Both the position numbers and the translations under genes were made by a program. A stretch of DNA of 64,000 nucleotides from Nautilus pompilius (taxonomy: Eukaryota > Mollusca > Cephalopoda > Nautilida > Nautilidae): positions 124,001-188,000 of the forward strand of contig JACATO010001058.1 of the NCBI GenBank assembly GCA_018389105.1, given 5' to 3'. The notes beneath the pieces are model-generated. The model saw nothing but the letters and a program-made list of their open reading frames with translations, searched no databases and was not told where the DNA came from. Positions 48,001 through 60,400 of the stretch are shown here, piece after piece (position 1 is the stretch's first letter; every line of letters starts with the position of its first letter).

Positions 48001-49045
48001 CGATAAATGCCTATTTCTTTTCAAAAGGTGAAGATGCTTTCACAGTAGCCCGACAAAGCAGTGGTCTGTATGTCATATTCCCAACCTGTTGCTCAACAGG
48101 AGAGAAAAGAATTTACACGGTGTATCCTTCACCAAACAGACAAGCACACATTTTCTTCAGAAGCTTTCATAATGTTTACTGATGGATATGGGTATACTTA
48201 TGAGGCTGCAGTGTACACTGAGACAATATCTACTATTCAAAAAAAAGCAGACAGTACATATTCAGAGAATGTAATGCTGGAGAGTTAGATGTAAAGGGAA
48301 TTAGAACCACCATTATCTGGTTCTCGATTTTCATTCAGACCACACGATGACATCTCCTGGAAGTCTGCCCCTCCTGGGGAAACTATAATATACCATACGG
48401 GTTCCCTCCGACAGAAGGTTGGTCAAGGCATGGAAAGGTCTGCCCTAAGCACGGTGAAGGGTTAAGTGTAGAGGACGTTAACACCCTGGAGCATCTTCTT
48501 GACCAGGGAAGACTTTATACGCGTTGGCTCCCCCTTTTCTGTCTCTGTTTGCACGATGCTGTCGCCTTCTGAATACAACCCCGACGCGGGGGATAGGAGA
48601 AGGAAACCGAGAGGGAGAGGGAGGGGGGGGGAGATAGCAACAAGTAAATCGTCGTTGCTGTGGGAGACGAATAGGTAGAGGGGTTAGCTTTGAGAGCGAG
48701 ACCTGGGGCCCCCCCCTACTAAGATGGAAGAACAAGGGACTCAGCAGAGTGAGTGGGGCTGCGTGTTTGGGACAAGCAGAAGGGCTGGAGGCTGCCTGTC
48801 ATCCCCCCGGGGGGGGGGGGGGTGGTAGCTGGCTGGCTGTTGTTGAGCGAGTTGTTGGAGTTCCCAACTCGTGATTGAGAGACGGTCGTCGAGCCGACAC
48901 CACCGGGGTGGGGTGGGGTGGGGTGGGGTGGGGGCCCCCCGGGGCTGCTGAGGACGGACTCCCAGCCATTCAATGTCGGGTCCGGGGGAACCATCCATCT
49001 GTATACTATACTCACCAGTCGACCAGCAACGATTAGTCCAAACAT
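44762..49045 (-). CDS. HIKESHI: HIKESHI (Hsp70 nuclear import carrier), complete
   Basis: Hikeshi (C11orf73/OPI10 family) carries ATP-bound Hsp70 into the nucleus during heat stress and binds FG-nucleoporins. Exons on the minus strand are 49045-49016, 47563-47434, 46897-46793 and 45093-44762, giving 198 residues, essentially the human length of 197. All junctions are GT-AG and in phase. Landmarks: N-terminal MFGLIVAGRL; FLFNIPDADSINHIVIFM; TPFPEGLGGA; WQLLGYITNAKPSA; MAQIGISVEPL; YNYVSSFAVTQSQMTPCPSE; and C-terminal KWYKNFERKMEQDPYFW. These run through the globular N-terminal domain and the conserved C-terminal domain without gaps. The start is the family start MFG. Its promoter lies head-to-head with INTS12. 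Confidence 0.97.
45094..46792 (-). other. HIKESHI: HIKESHI intron 3
   Basis: AT-rich intron with no recognisable repeat family or exon. Confidence 0.5.
46793..46897 (-). CDS. HIKESHI: HIKESHI exon 3
   Basis: Acceptor TTCTAG, donor GTAAGT. Encodes YFCWPNPVNQSWQLLGYITN and AKPSATFRVNRLRN. Confidence 0.96.
47434..47563 (-). CDS. HIKESHI: HIKESHI exon 2
   Basis: Acceptor TTTCAG, donor GTAGGT. Encodes VDTSVHQVSENQFLFNIPDA through TPFPEGLGGA, 43 codons plus one base. Confidence 0.96.
47564..49015 (-). other. HIKESHI: HIKESHI intron 1
   Basis: An AT-rich half (47564-48330) with plus-strand open stretches at 47832-48288 of unknown nature, and a G-rich half near exon 1 with long G-runs (48602-48630, 48788-48822, 48906-48942) able to form G-quadruplexes. 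Confidence 0.55.
49016..49045 (-). CDS. HIKESHI: HIKESHI exon 1
   Basis: Ten codons, MFGLIVAGRL, then donor GTGAGT (49015-49010). Too short to be found by ORF length. Set in very G/C-rich sequence. Confidence 0.95.
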
Positions 49046-49560
49046 GACGACGGATAAACGACTGGTTCAACGGTGGGGGGAGAGAGAGAGAGGAGACGAC
49101 GAACGGAGCGGAAGGGGGCCCCGTCGGTGGGGGCGGGGGTAGGTGGTGGAAGACCAGACAGTAGAGACCGATCAACAAACACCGCTCGCTCTTCTTCTCC
49201 GGAGTCACGATTGGTGGTCCTCCCCCCCCTCTACCTACCTACAACAAACTCACAACATCTCGAATCTGTTAATTCCGTTACCCTAACTGTACTAACGGAA
49301 CAATATCCCCCCCCGTACGATGCTCCCATGGAGTTAGTTAACTAATGCGTTTATGCATCTGTTTATCTTGTATTCGGTGAAGTTTTACGACATTGGGTAG
49401 TAGCCGTTTTTCGGACTGCAGGTGTAGTAGACACCGTGTATACTACAGGGGCTTAAGGTGCTCGTCCCCTGACCGCTTCTCCGGGGATAAGACCAGCGCT
49501 GTAACAGGTACGGAATTACCAACAGTAATATACTATTGTCATTGCTACCACCTGGTGACC
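49046..49560. promoter_or_regulatory. GC-rich bidirectional promoter region (HIKESHI / INTS12)
   Basis: The HIKESHI start codon (minus) lies at 49045, and INTS12 runs away on the plus strand. The region is GC-rich with CpGs and poly-G/poly-C runs. The INTS12 start codon is in an exon 2.3 kb away whose acceptor precedes the ATG by only 15 bases, so a non-coding INTS12 first exon should lie here. GTACGG after AACAG at 49507 is one possible donor. Confidence 0.55.
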
Positions 49561-49734
49561 CGGTACCGAATTGTACAATCTTATTATTCGTTTTTATTTA
49601 ATTCTTTCTAAATCTTATCAAGAAGACGATATATTTTATGGATTTCCTTACTAATATTAATAATAATAATAATAATAGTCGACTAGACACTTGGTAAAGG
49701 GGTGGGCTTACACAGTATGGCTTTTAAAGCTTGC

Positions 49735-50435
49735 TGCCCCCTTAACTCTACCTAACCCTAACCCTGCCCCCCTTAACTCTACTGTATATCTACCTAACCC
49801 TAACCCTGCCCCCCTTAACTCTACTGTGTATCTACCTAACCCTAACCCTGTCCCCCTTAACTCTACTGTATATCTACCTAACCCTAACCCTGCCCCCCTT
49901 AACCCTACTGTATATCTACCTAACCCTAATCCTGCCCCCTTAACTCTACTGTATATCTACCTAACCCTAACCCTGCCCCCTTAACTCTACTGTATATCTA
50001 CCTAACCCTAACCCTGCCCCCCTTAACTCTACTGTATATCTACCTAACCCTAACCCTGTCCCCCTTAACTCTACTGTATATCTACCTAACCCTAACCCTG
50101 CCCCCCTTAACCCTACTGTATATCTACCTAACCCTAATCCTGCCCCCTTTAACTCTACTGTATATCTACCTAACCCTAATCCTGCCCCCTTTAACTCTAC
50201 TGTATATCTACCTAACCCTAATCCTGCCCCCCTTAACTCTACTGTATATCTACCTAACCCTAATCCTGCCCCCTTTAACTCTACTGTATATCTACCTAAC
50301 CCTAACCCTTCCCCCCTTAACTCTACTGTATATCTACCTAACCCTAACCCTTCCCCCCTTAACCCTACTGTATATCTACCTAACCCTAATCCTGCCCCCC
50401 TTAACTCTACTGTATATCTACCTAACCCTAACCCT
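49735..50435. repeat. 42-bp minisatellite carrying telomere-type repeats, about 16-17 copies
   Basis: Each unit contains CTAACCCTAACCCTGCCCCC followed by TTAACTCTACTGTATATCTA; the length varies by 1-2 bp through the C-run and through CCCTAA/CCTAAT changes. The minus strand is G-rich, with TTAGGGTTAGG in every unit. It lies between the INTS12 promoter and the first INTS12 coding exon. Confidence 0.95.
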
Positions 50436-51327
50436 GGTACTGTATTCTCCCCTTTTGCTCTTTATTCTGTTATCTGCCTGATTCAGCCAGATTTTTCAGT
50501 TCTGATGTTTGAACCAAAAAGTTCAGCCGAGTTTACTTCAGACCGGTGTTTTCTCCTGACAATATGTTACCTGCCTAGGTGACCATTTTCTCTGTCAGTT
50601 TACATTAATCTTTTACTGTTATCCAGCCACATTAGGAAGGCAACATTTCGTCATATCCCAAAATGCACACCTTGGTTAGTATAATATTAGTTTAGCACCC
50701 AGAAGAGGCAGGAAGTCTTAGAAAAAAAGACCACAGTTTTCTTAAGCACCTAAGGAGCTTGACTTCACAACCTGTATACCTATTCCAAGTATTAACTACC
50801 ATATTGCTTTCATATTTGTTCCAAGCTGTTAATGTTTTTTCCTTAAAAAGGACGCCACACCTGTCGGGTGGTTACTTTAATTTTTTTCAATGTGATATAT
50901 ATATAACCACTTCCAAATCTGTATCCTCAGGTGTTTTGACTATCACTCTCTATCTTTACTAGCCTGTAGCCTGTCCTTAAGTTACAGAATCCAGAATTTA
51001 CATTTAGCGATAATGGATTGCATTTACCATTTGTTTCTACTTATAGAGAGGTTTTAAATTTTGTGAGATGAACATAGACACACCTGGCATTTGGAAGTTG
51101 AATGGGGAGAATTTTAACTTTTGTTGTACAGATTGAAATTGTTGGTTGCTATAACACCATTCACTATTCCACTATTCATTTGGATAGATTGGTTAAAAGA
51201 TTTTCTGCGAATAAGAACAAATACACACTTAATCACGCAAGGCGTTAGATCTACTATAAAAAGTATCGTACCAAACGTTTTTGTAACTGTCAGTATTTCT
51301 TTTTTTAAACAGATACTGATTGACAGG

Positions 51328-51456
51328 ATGGCTACCCTTGAACTGGATCCCGTGTTTGTGAGAGCTCTGAAACTTCTACATTCCAAAAGCAAGGACTCTG
51401 CCAGTCAGCTGAAGCAGCTGGTAGATGATGTGATAGCCCAGAAAAAAGACCAGCAG
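51328..51456 (+). CDS. INTS12: INTS12 coding exon 1
   Basis: Acceptor AAACAG ends at 51312 and ATG is at 51328. 43 codons in phase 0, donor GTACTG. Confidence 0.96.
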
Positions 51457-54400
51457 GTACTGTCTGTTATAACAAAACAAAAAAACTTTTGGAATGCATT
51501 CTATTTTTAATGATAATGCACCATTGATTTTATAATTGGATATTTAAATGTATAGTTTTCCTCATGTTTATAAAGATAGATACAACTGACTTCAGATTTT
51601 TTTTAAATAGACTTGTTGAATGTTTTTCTCTTGATTTAATATTTTGGGTAATGGCTTTATTCTACATGCTTGCAAAAACAGCACACTGGTACATTGTTCC
51701 ATCTTTAATTAGGCATAAGAAGAATCGCAAATCCATGACAATGCATAAAGAAGAAATCAGCTGAATTATATCAGTGGACTTATGGGCTTGGTTTTAAGAA
51801 TCTCCGGATGCAATTTATTCTTCCATAAAATTGAGCCAAGTTCTATGGAGAAAAAAGATGCAGAATATGCTGACTAACTTTGGAAAGTCATCACTTGAAA
51901 TGTTCAGATTTGCATAAATTTCTGGCTCTGCCTTAAGCTTAATTTTACTCTCATTTGAAAGCTGGGGCCTCGAGTGCAGCATAAAGAGGAAAGGGAATTC
52001 CTCTTCACAAACAAGTAAGAGAGTTGGGTTGGTATGAGTCAGTGTTGTCATGACAGTAGAAATCACGTTTTCTGAGGCTGAGCTCATTTTTGATGTTTTG
52101 GAAAATTTAGGTGATAGGATTATAAAATGATCCTTTTTACGATGCTGACTCTACGAATTAAGTAATGTTGTGACATTTATTTTCATGCATATTTTAAAAC
52201 CGTTTCAACAATAATTACATCGTTCATAGCTGAAATAATTTAAATCTTTTGGAGTTTATGGTGGTGGTAGTTCATTCAACCTTGAATATAGATTGATGAT
52301 AGTCAGCTTGAAATGACCTCAGACTTGCAACATTTTATAATTCTCAGTTTTGGAATTAAATGAATTCCGAGAGCAATGAGGTGAAGCCGATTTTTGTATC
52401 CGTGCTAGGAATAAGCTCTGGAGAGCTACAGTTAGGGCTGGTAATGTTCTTACAGCCTCATTTCTGTGTACTCCCCTCTCTACAACCAACACTCACAGCT
52501 GCACAAAACAGGCTGATTTTCCAAAGAGTGGATGTCAGGACGGTGGGTGGTTTGAGAGACTGCCATAGACAACAGGCTGATTAACCAAAGAGTGAATGTC
52601 AGGACGGTGGGCGGTTTGAGAGACTGCCATAGACAACAGGCTGATTAACCAAAGAGTGGATGTCAGGACGGTGGGCGGTTTGAGAGACTGCCATGGACAA
52701 CAGGCTGATTAACCAAAGAGTGGATGTCAGGACGGTGGGCGGTTTGAGAGACTGCCATGGACAACAGGCTGATTAACCAAAGAGTGGATGTCAGGACGGT
52801 GGGCGGTTTGAGAGACTGCCATGGACAACAGGCTGATTAACCAAAGAGTGGATGTCAGGACGGTGGGCGGTTTGAGAGACTGCCATGGACAACAGGCTGA
52901 TTAACCAAAGAGTGGATGTCAGGACGGTGGGCGGTTTGAGAGACTGCCATGGACAACAGGCTGATTAACCAAAGAGTGGATGTCAGGACGGTGGGCGGTT
53001 TGAGAGACTGCCATGGACAACAGGCTGATTAACCAAAGAGTGGATGTCAGGACGGTGGGCGGTTTGAGAGACTGCCATGGACAACAGGCTGATTAACCAA
53101 AGAGTGGATGTCAGGACGGTGGGCGGTTTGAGAGACTGCCATGGACAACAGGCTGATTAACCAAAGAGTGGATGTCAGGACGGTGGGCGGTTTGAGAGAC
53201 TGCCATGGACAACAGGCTGATTAACCAAAGAGTGGATGTCAGGACGGTGGGCGGTTTGAGAGACTGCCATGGACAACAGGCTGATTAACCAAAGAGTGGA
53301 TGTCAGGATGGTGGGCGGTTTGAGAGACTGCCATGGACAACAGGCTGATTAACCAAAGAGTGGATGTCAGGACGGTGGGCGGTTTGAGAGACTGCCATAG
53401 ACAACAAGCGATGCTCTCAAAGCTATTTCCTTAAAACAATTATTACTATTAAATCCCTGCCTATCCAGAGTTTTACCCTTATATTTTATATCTTTTTGTT
53501 TAAATTTAGTTCAGCAGCCATGACTCGGAGAAAGTGCCTGGTGTGAAATCGGGAAAACCTGAAAATGCCAGTTTGATTAGGAAAAGGGAGGCGGAGAAGA
53601 AAAATTTGGAAAAGGTTGGTTGTTATTTAAGGAATTGTAGTGAGTTTGTCAACAAGGGCTTTTTAAGGACCAGAACATACTATGGTCTATTCTGTTTTGT
53701 TTGTTTGTTCTTTTAAAAGTTTACTAAATTAGGAACATTGTCTGTCTGTTGTTTTTCTATCCAGTCAAAAATCCATAAATTCCATGTGAAAAAATAAATA
53801 TACATATGACCTTTGGAAACTGGATAAAAAGATGTATAATTAAATTGGATTCCAAATTATTCAGACTACAATCATGAAGATAACATAATTAGTGAAACTA
53901 TTTTTTTATTTATACTGACAAATTATAACTATAATGTAACTTAATATTAAAATAGCTTTAAAATTACAAACTGGAGCATTACATTGGCTAGAAAGATATG
54001 TTATATTAAGAAAAAAAACTGTAATTGGTTTAAAGCTAAAAATCTTGCCTAATAAAACTGGAACATTCTGGGAAACATTGCTAAGCTAGTGATAAAAATC
54101 AAGCTGATATTGCTTGTTTGATCTTTATGAAGGCTTTTGATGAAGTCTGCATCAAAGAGACGGAACGATTCAGCAGTGGAATATGTGGGGATCACTTCTG
54201 GTGGAGAACACTGAAAATGTGTAGCATTAGATGTCATATTGACAAATTGCTAATGGTGTGCTGTGGAGTTCAGTCTTGGCTTTATTATTGTTCTTTTATT
54301 TGTATAAATGATACTGATAATGTAGTAAATGTTAATATTAAAACGTTTGCTGATGATACTAAAATGCTCATTATCATTAATACTGAAGAGAATAGAACTG

Positions 54401-57400
54401 ATTTTGGGTAAATTTGAATAACTGATTGATTAGTTAAGCGAAGAATGAGCTAGAGAAAAAAGAAATTATAATAGAGGATATTACAACCATTGTTATATAT
54501 GGGTGGCATTAAAGTGGAAAATTTAATTTGAGAAAAGGATCCAGAAGAAATTGTTCACCATTAAATGTAAGCTGTAGGTTTCAACTACAAACAAAGCAAA
54601 TAGAATGTTAAGAGTAATTAAACTGGAGTGTCAAAAATAAGTAAATGAGTCTTAGTTCTGTTGTGTAACTGTTTTGTTCATCCACAATCCACATCTTCAC
54701 TGTGCTTTGGCAGGTGTGGTTTCTTATTTGAGAAAGGATATTGATTTATGAGGGAATGTTCAGCATAGATTTACTGGCGTACTGTAGGTCTTAAGCATTT
54801 TGCATACACTGAATTGACCAAAAATATTAGACATACCTTGAATTCTATCTGTTCGAGTGGCGACCTAATGGCGGAGTTATGAGCATCTGGATGGGGACAA
54901 ATTTTTTCAGCTATCTACAGTTACTAATATTACAGGTTATAATTACAAATTAGCTAAGGTTCTAGATTGATAACTGTTTCCCCTCAAACCTCTTGGGAGC
55001 GTTACATAAGCCATGGTTGCTTACTGCCTTTTTGTACTAAACTGTAAACAAACCAACCATTTACTGTATGTCTGTCTGTGTGTGTGTAGGTGAGAGAGAG
55101 AGAGAAAGACCCTACCAAATGCCCCTACTAGAACTGTTCCAGCTGGAGGAGAAGCTGTACCAGATAGGTATGAGCCCCCAACCTTAGCAGTCCAGTAAGT
55201 GACCAAAGTCAAGATTTCATCAAAAACCCAAATTTTTTTAGTATAGTATAGATTTTAAGGGGTAGGAATGGTACGTAAAACTTATATTACTTGTAGATGC
55301 TGAGTAAGTTTAAAATAGAACAATATTTTAAAAGGTGGGAGTGGAACATTATTTGATGTGTTGTGTAATTTTCTAACTTTCCTAAATTATCAATCCCACT
55401 AGAACCAATATAGAAATGGATTTATATTTGTTTCTCCTTATCCATGACAAAATCAAATTACTGTTGAGGAAGTTTTTGTCTATGGAAGAAATTTTTCAGA
55501 TACTCAGCATCTGCTCTTTAGTCCAGTTATGCTAATATTGATACAAACAAAATCTTGGTCTTTTTAGACTTGATTAAATCATCTAGTATATTGTTCATAC
55601 TTTACCAATAGATACTTGTAACTGCAATTTTCTTCCATCATTTCATTTCATTTATTGAAAATTAAAATTTAACTAATTTATTTTCATTTTTGTACATTAA
55701 AGAATAATTTTTGCACATTAAGTCATCATAAATACCTGATTTGTCAACAATATAAAACTATATTGTTATCTAAATAATTTTAATAACTATTATTTTGTCT
55801 CTTTATCTTTTTATTTGAGCTTGTATCTGGAGAAACGATATAATATGAATGAGTTCATTTATGTGTAAATCAATACATAGATGATGATTTTTTTGTTTTC
55901 CATCTATCTAAGAATGAACCTCCATATTTCTATGTAATTATGACATTCAATCTGTACTCCAACCTATAACACACAACACCATTGTATATACTATTCTTAT
56001 AGTATGTTTTTTACATATCCAAAATAGTTGTCACTAATGTAGATGGATAACAAACATTTAAAATGTTTAGAAGTGTACTTTAGTTCATTATCAACCCAGG
56101 AACTATATTTAAAGTTTTTAATAGCAGATGACGCCATTAAAAGGAGTTACTTTATCTCTCTTCACAGTTGAAACAGGATCTTACAGAACTTGGACAGGAG
56201 TTGAAAAAGCCGCGACTGGACTCATTAAAAGCAGAGAAAGAAGAGAAAGAAATTAAGGAGCGGGAGAAAGAGAAGGAGCGCATGAAGAAGGAGAAAGAGA
56301 TGAAAGAAAAGGAAGAGAAGGAGAAAAAAGAGAGAGCAGCTGCTGAAAAAGCAGCAGAGAAGAGAAAAGAACAAGAGTTAAGTGACAGCAGTGTGGATAC
56401 AGATGAGTTTGCTCTCAATATGGACATTGCTTGTGTAGTGTGCAGGTAAGTGGATGACTGCTGCACTAAGGTTAGTCATGGTAATGCAGAGATTTTTTTA
56501 GCTACAGAGTAATGTCTGCTGCCTGGTGCAGCTGCCTTGAATGGCCATTTTAACCATTCATTATATTAGGTATCTTTTTGGAATCCCTGCTATTAAGAAA
56601 ACTTTTTAAAGGTAAATTTGGATATAAATAAACCAATAGTGAATGCTCAATATGATGGGGTCATTTAAATGATCAAGGTAGATACAGGTGAGAATGACGA
56701 TTTTTGTGTTAGTTGAGTGACTTCTGATTTCTGCAGTCACCTTCACTTGACACGACAGTGTTCCAATGGCATCAGCCTTTTGCTCTCAATAGTTGTCCAT
56801 CACCACCTTGTGCAAGGTCCCTTTCTAGAGGGCATGTTGTCATTGGGTAAAAAGGACATTTGCAGTGGACATGAAATGTGTCTTCTGGTGAATCCAGATT
56901 TACTCTATTTATCATCTATTTGATGAAAGCGTCTATAACATTGATGGAATTAGAAATGTAACACTTCAAAGCAGCAGAAAATGGAGGAGCCAGTGTGTGG
57001 CGTGAGCAGTAATCATGCAGAACAAATGTACAATTTTTTTTAAATTTTAAAGTTCCATCAAAACAGCAGCACGTAGTAACAATGTGCAAATTACTTCCTT
57101 TCTTCTTGAAAAAAAAAAGGGATATCTTTTGTCTCAAAACATGATTGCCTTTCCATTTCCTCAGGTATCAACTTTCATAACAGCTCAGGTTTCATTGTGG
57201 CTGCCACAAGTTATTTACCATTTTAAGAACTTGGTATAAAGTATTAGTCTATTTTAATCAAAATTATTATTAAAAACTGTACAAATTTCATTTTCTTGAT
57301 CTGCAGATATCAGAGAATCGGAAATCCAACCTTATGTAGCCTAATATAAAATTAATGTTAATTAAACAGTTATACAAGGAACAGAAGGAAACTTAAATTT

Positions 57401-60400
57401 GTTAGCTACATTTTTGTTTTTTCACAAGATATTTAATATTATAAAACAACCTATTTTTTTCTTAGTGTTTCTAATAATAACTCATCTTGCATTTTCTCTA
57501 AACTTGTTTGATTGCAGGCAGTTTGATATTTCTTCGAGCAATCAGTTGGTGGAATGCCAAGAATGCCACAACCTTTATCACCAGGTAAGAACTTTGCAAA
57601 CAATTTCTCGCTGTCAACTGACTTTTGTGGAGGGCAACTGCTACAGTCTCTTGAAATTTACTTGGCTACAAGTTAACTTCAAGCATGGAAAAAATCAACA
57701 ATAAATATTGTAACACAAAAACTCTCGTTCAGCAAAGCCATTGCAATCAAAGGCCATAATAATCACCACCTGTAGTTAAATTGAATATTGGTGAGACTGG
57801 ATAATCGCTTGCTTACAGACTGAAGAGAAAGCTATCCAGTTATGGCATTTCTATTTTTGGTAGGTCTGCCATATCAACGTGACACTTGTAACACTATTTT
57901 TTATGGTTTTGGATTTTACCAGTAACTGGCAGGCGTCAACATTTTTTTCAGCAGCCTCAAATTAGTGTCTGGTGACTGCTTATATTAATGAAGCAGCATT
58001 TCAGATTTCTTTTTTTTTTTTTTACTTCTGGTGGTGTTGGTTTAAAGAAAGATGGCTTTTTTCATTCTGAAGTTTGAAAGATATTCTTACATGAAGGTGA
58101 GCATCTTTTGATAAATCAAAATTAATTTTTTGCTACTATGCTCGATTTTCTGATCTCTGGATTGTTATGTCTGAGGGAAAATCTGTCCTCAGTCTGTACA
58201 TGTTGGAGACCAGCTGCTGAAATTGGCAAGTGCATCAATAACTTGACTTTCACATACACTCAAGCTGCTTCTGAAGACTCGTCGGATGTGATGTGAGCTA
58301 TCCTTTAATGGCCCATTATTCACAGGAACCTTGGGATGGTGGGCATGGCAGAGGTACCCACTCACCCATGACCATCAGCTTAGTCACTCTATATTCCATC
58401 TACAATTGTGTACATTATTAAAGTTATTCGAAGTTAGAGAATGCAGCAGAACTTTAAGGCAGTGATATAGAAAACTCTGTAAGGAGCAGCCTCCTGTGAG
58501 GAAGTAATTTTGTCAGTTAATGTGCATCTTGAAGAGATTTAAAATATTCCCACTCTGCCTCATTTGGATAGGAAAAGATCCGTTTGTACCAAAGAAACAA
58601 CTGTCAACTGCTTTCACACGTAACCCCAACAGGTCGGTCAAGCATACATCAACAGAACTGGCATCAGCTCCATCTGTCTTTCATATTTAACACGATCTGA
58701 AGATAAAGCCATTTTATCAATCATTAGTTTAAAGCCTTGAAAACAATTGCTGAGTGGAATTCTGTGAGTTTTGAGTTGCCGAAGTTGTTTACAGGACGGC
58801 ATTTTGTGGAGCAATGAAAAGTTTCTTCACGCTAAATGGGTACATTGACAGACGTAACTGTATCGTATGGAATCAAAAATGTACAAGTTAAGTTTCAAAA
58901 TATGTATTGTTCTTATTGTAAGGCGCATTGAATAACATTTCTAAAGAAATCCAGAAATTAGTCACATTTTTAAGAAATTATTTTTTTAAAGTTTTAACAG
59001 GCCATCAGGCATCGCTTGCATTAAATTTAATATTAATGTTTTCATGGAAAGTTGCAACACAAAACAGCTCTGACAAAACTCCATCTGCATCTGCGGTGCA
59101 AATAGGAGTTAATTTCCTTAAAAACAAAAACAAAAAAAACCCTCAAAATTGATGCTAATGCCTTCATTAGTCTCTTACATTTTGATAAATTTTTTTGTTT
59201 TTTTTTTTTAAATGGCCAGCAAAAGTCAAATTACAATGAAGAATCAGTTCAAAACTTGTTTTTTAAGAATTTGTCTGCTCATCAGTTAGGTGGGTTACAG
59301 TCACCCAAAGTGATTTGTTCTGCTTGTATTTTTTATACTGGTGAAATCTTGGCAGAAACTCGGTGAGTTATACAAAGCTGTGATCACTGATCAGTGCGTT
59401 ACCTACTGTCAGCCTCTGTTCAGAATGTAATCTTGTGACTTGTACCATCCATAAATATTCAGACAAGAACTATCTTTTTTTGTAGTCAACAATTCGCGAA
59501 ACAGTCTTGTTTTGTTTACTATATTTTTAGGTAATTTAAAAGGCAGAAAAACAACCTAGACTAGATGAGCCAAGATCTGACCCATTATCATCCTCCGTTT
59601 GGTCTAACAACGGCTGCCTGAGCAATAGTTGGGCCGACAGGATTTTTGTCAAATGGCCTTCGAGATTTTCTTCATTTAATACTTTTTCTTGCTTGAAGTC
59701 TAGCTTTAAGCAGACATGTTGTTTTATTTATCTTTTCATGCAAAGGATTGTCATAAGCCTCCAGTGATTGAACAGGATGTGAACGATCCTCGATTTGTTT
59801 GGTATTGTTCCAGATGTGCGAAGAGTCTTAAGAAAATGGTGAGGTTAATTATTTTGTGATTTCCATAAAATAAAGTAAATGATCAACCAGTATCATGCAC
59901 ATAGCATTAGTTCCAGTTTGTTTTTACATCTTTATGATTAGGTAACTATTGCAGTTTGGAGGAGAATTCCAAGGGACATTAAGGAAAAATTGTCTTATAT
60001 GATGGGATCTTATTTCTGATAATATATCACTTTACTGTAGTGAAGAAATTATTTTAATGTCATATGTTTGTGTGTGCAGTAAGGTCCAGAAAATAAACCA
60101 GAAAGATCAGTTACTTACTACTAGCATGTTACAGTGTGAAAATGCATTTTTAACAGGTTAGAGCCAGTTAATCATCTCAATATTCATAAAGCTTCTGCAC
60201 TAAACATCATTAATAAAGATGCAGCTATAGAATAATAAATCAGAGACAAAAAAAAATTCTTAAACATTGTGTAATTATAGTATCTGCGCTACTGCATTAA
60301 AGATAACCGATGACTTGAAGACCAGATACTGATTTTATAATTGAGCTGACATCAAAATGAAATGGAAACTTAATTTTTTAACAAAAAATAAAACTTTTAT

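Larger units (their letters stand above)
53615..56167 (+). other. INTS12: INTS12 coding intron 2
   Basis: Holds the LINE and SINE fragments. 55210-56160 is AT-rich with nothing identified. Confidence 0.5.

Noticed and set aside
48719..49208. Proline-rich minus-strand frames of 108 and 155 codons
   Set aside because: Only the first ten codons (from 49045) are HIKESHI exon 1. The rest reads through the intron's G/C runs, and the splice donor at 49015 is strong.
49691..49984. Frame with NPNPAPLNSTVYL repeats
   Set aside because: Translation of the 42-bp telomere-motif satellite (3 x 14 codons); no independent coding evidence.
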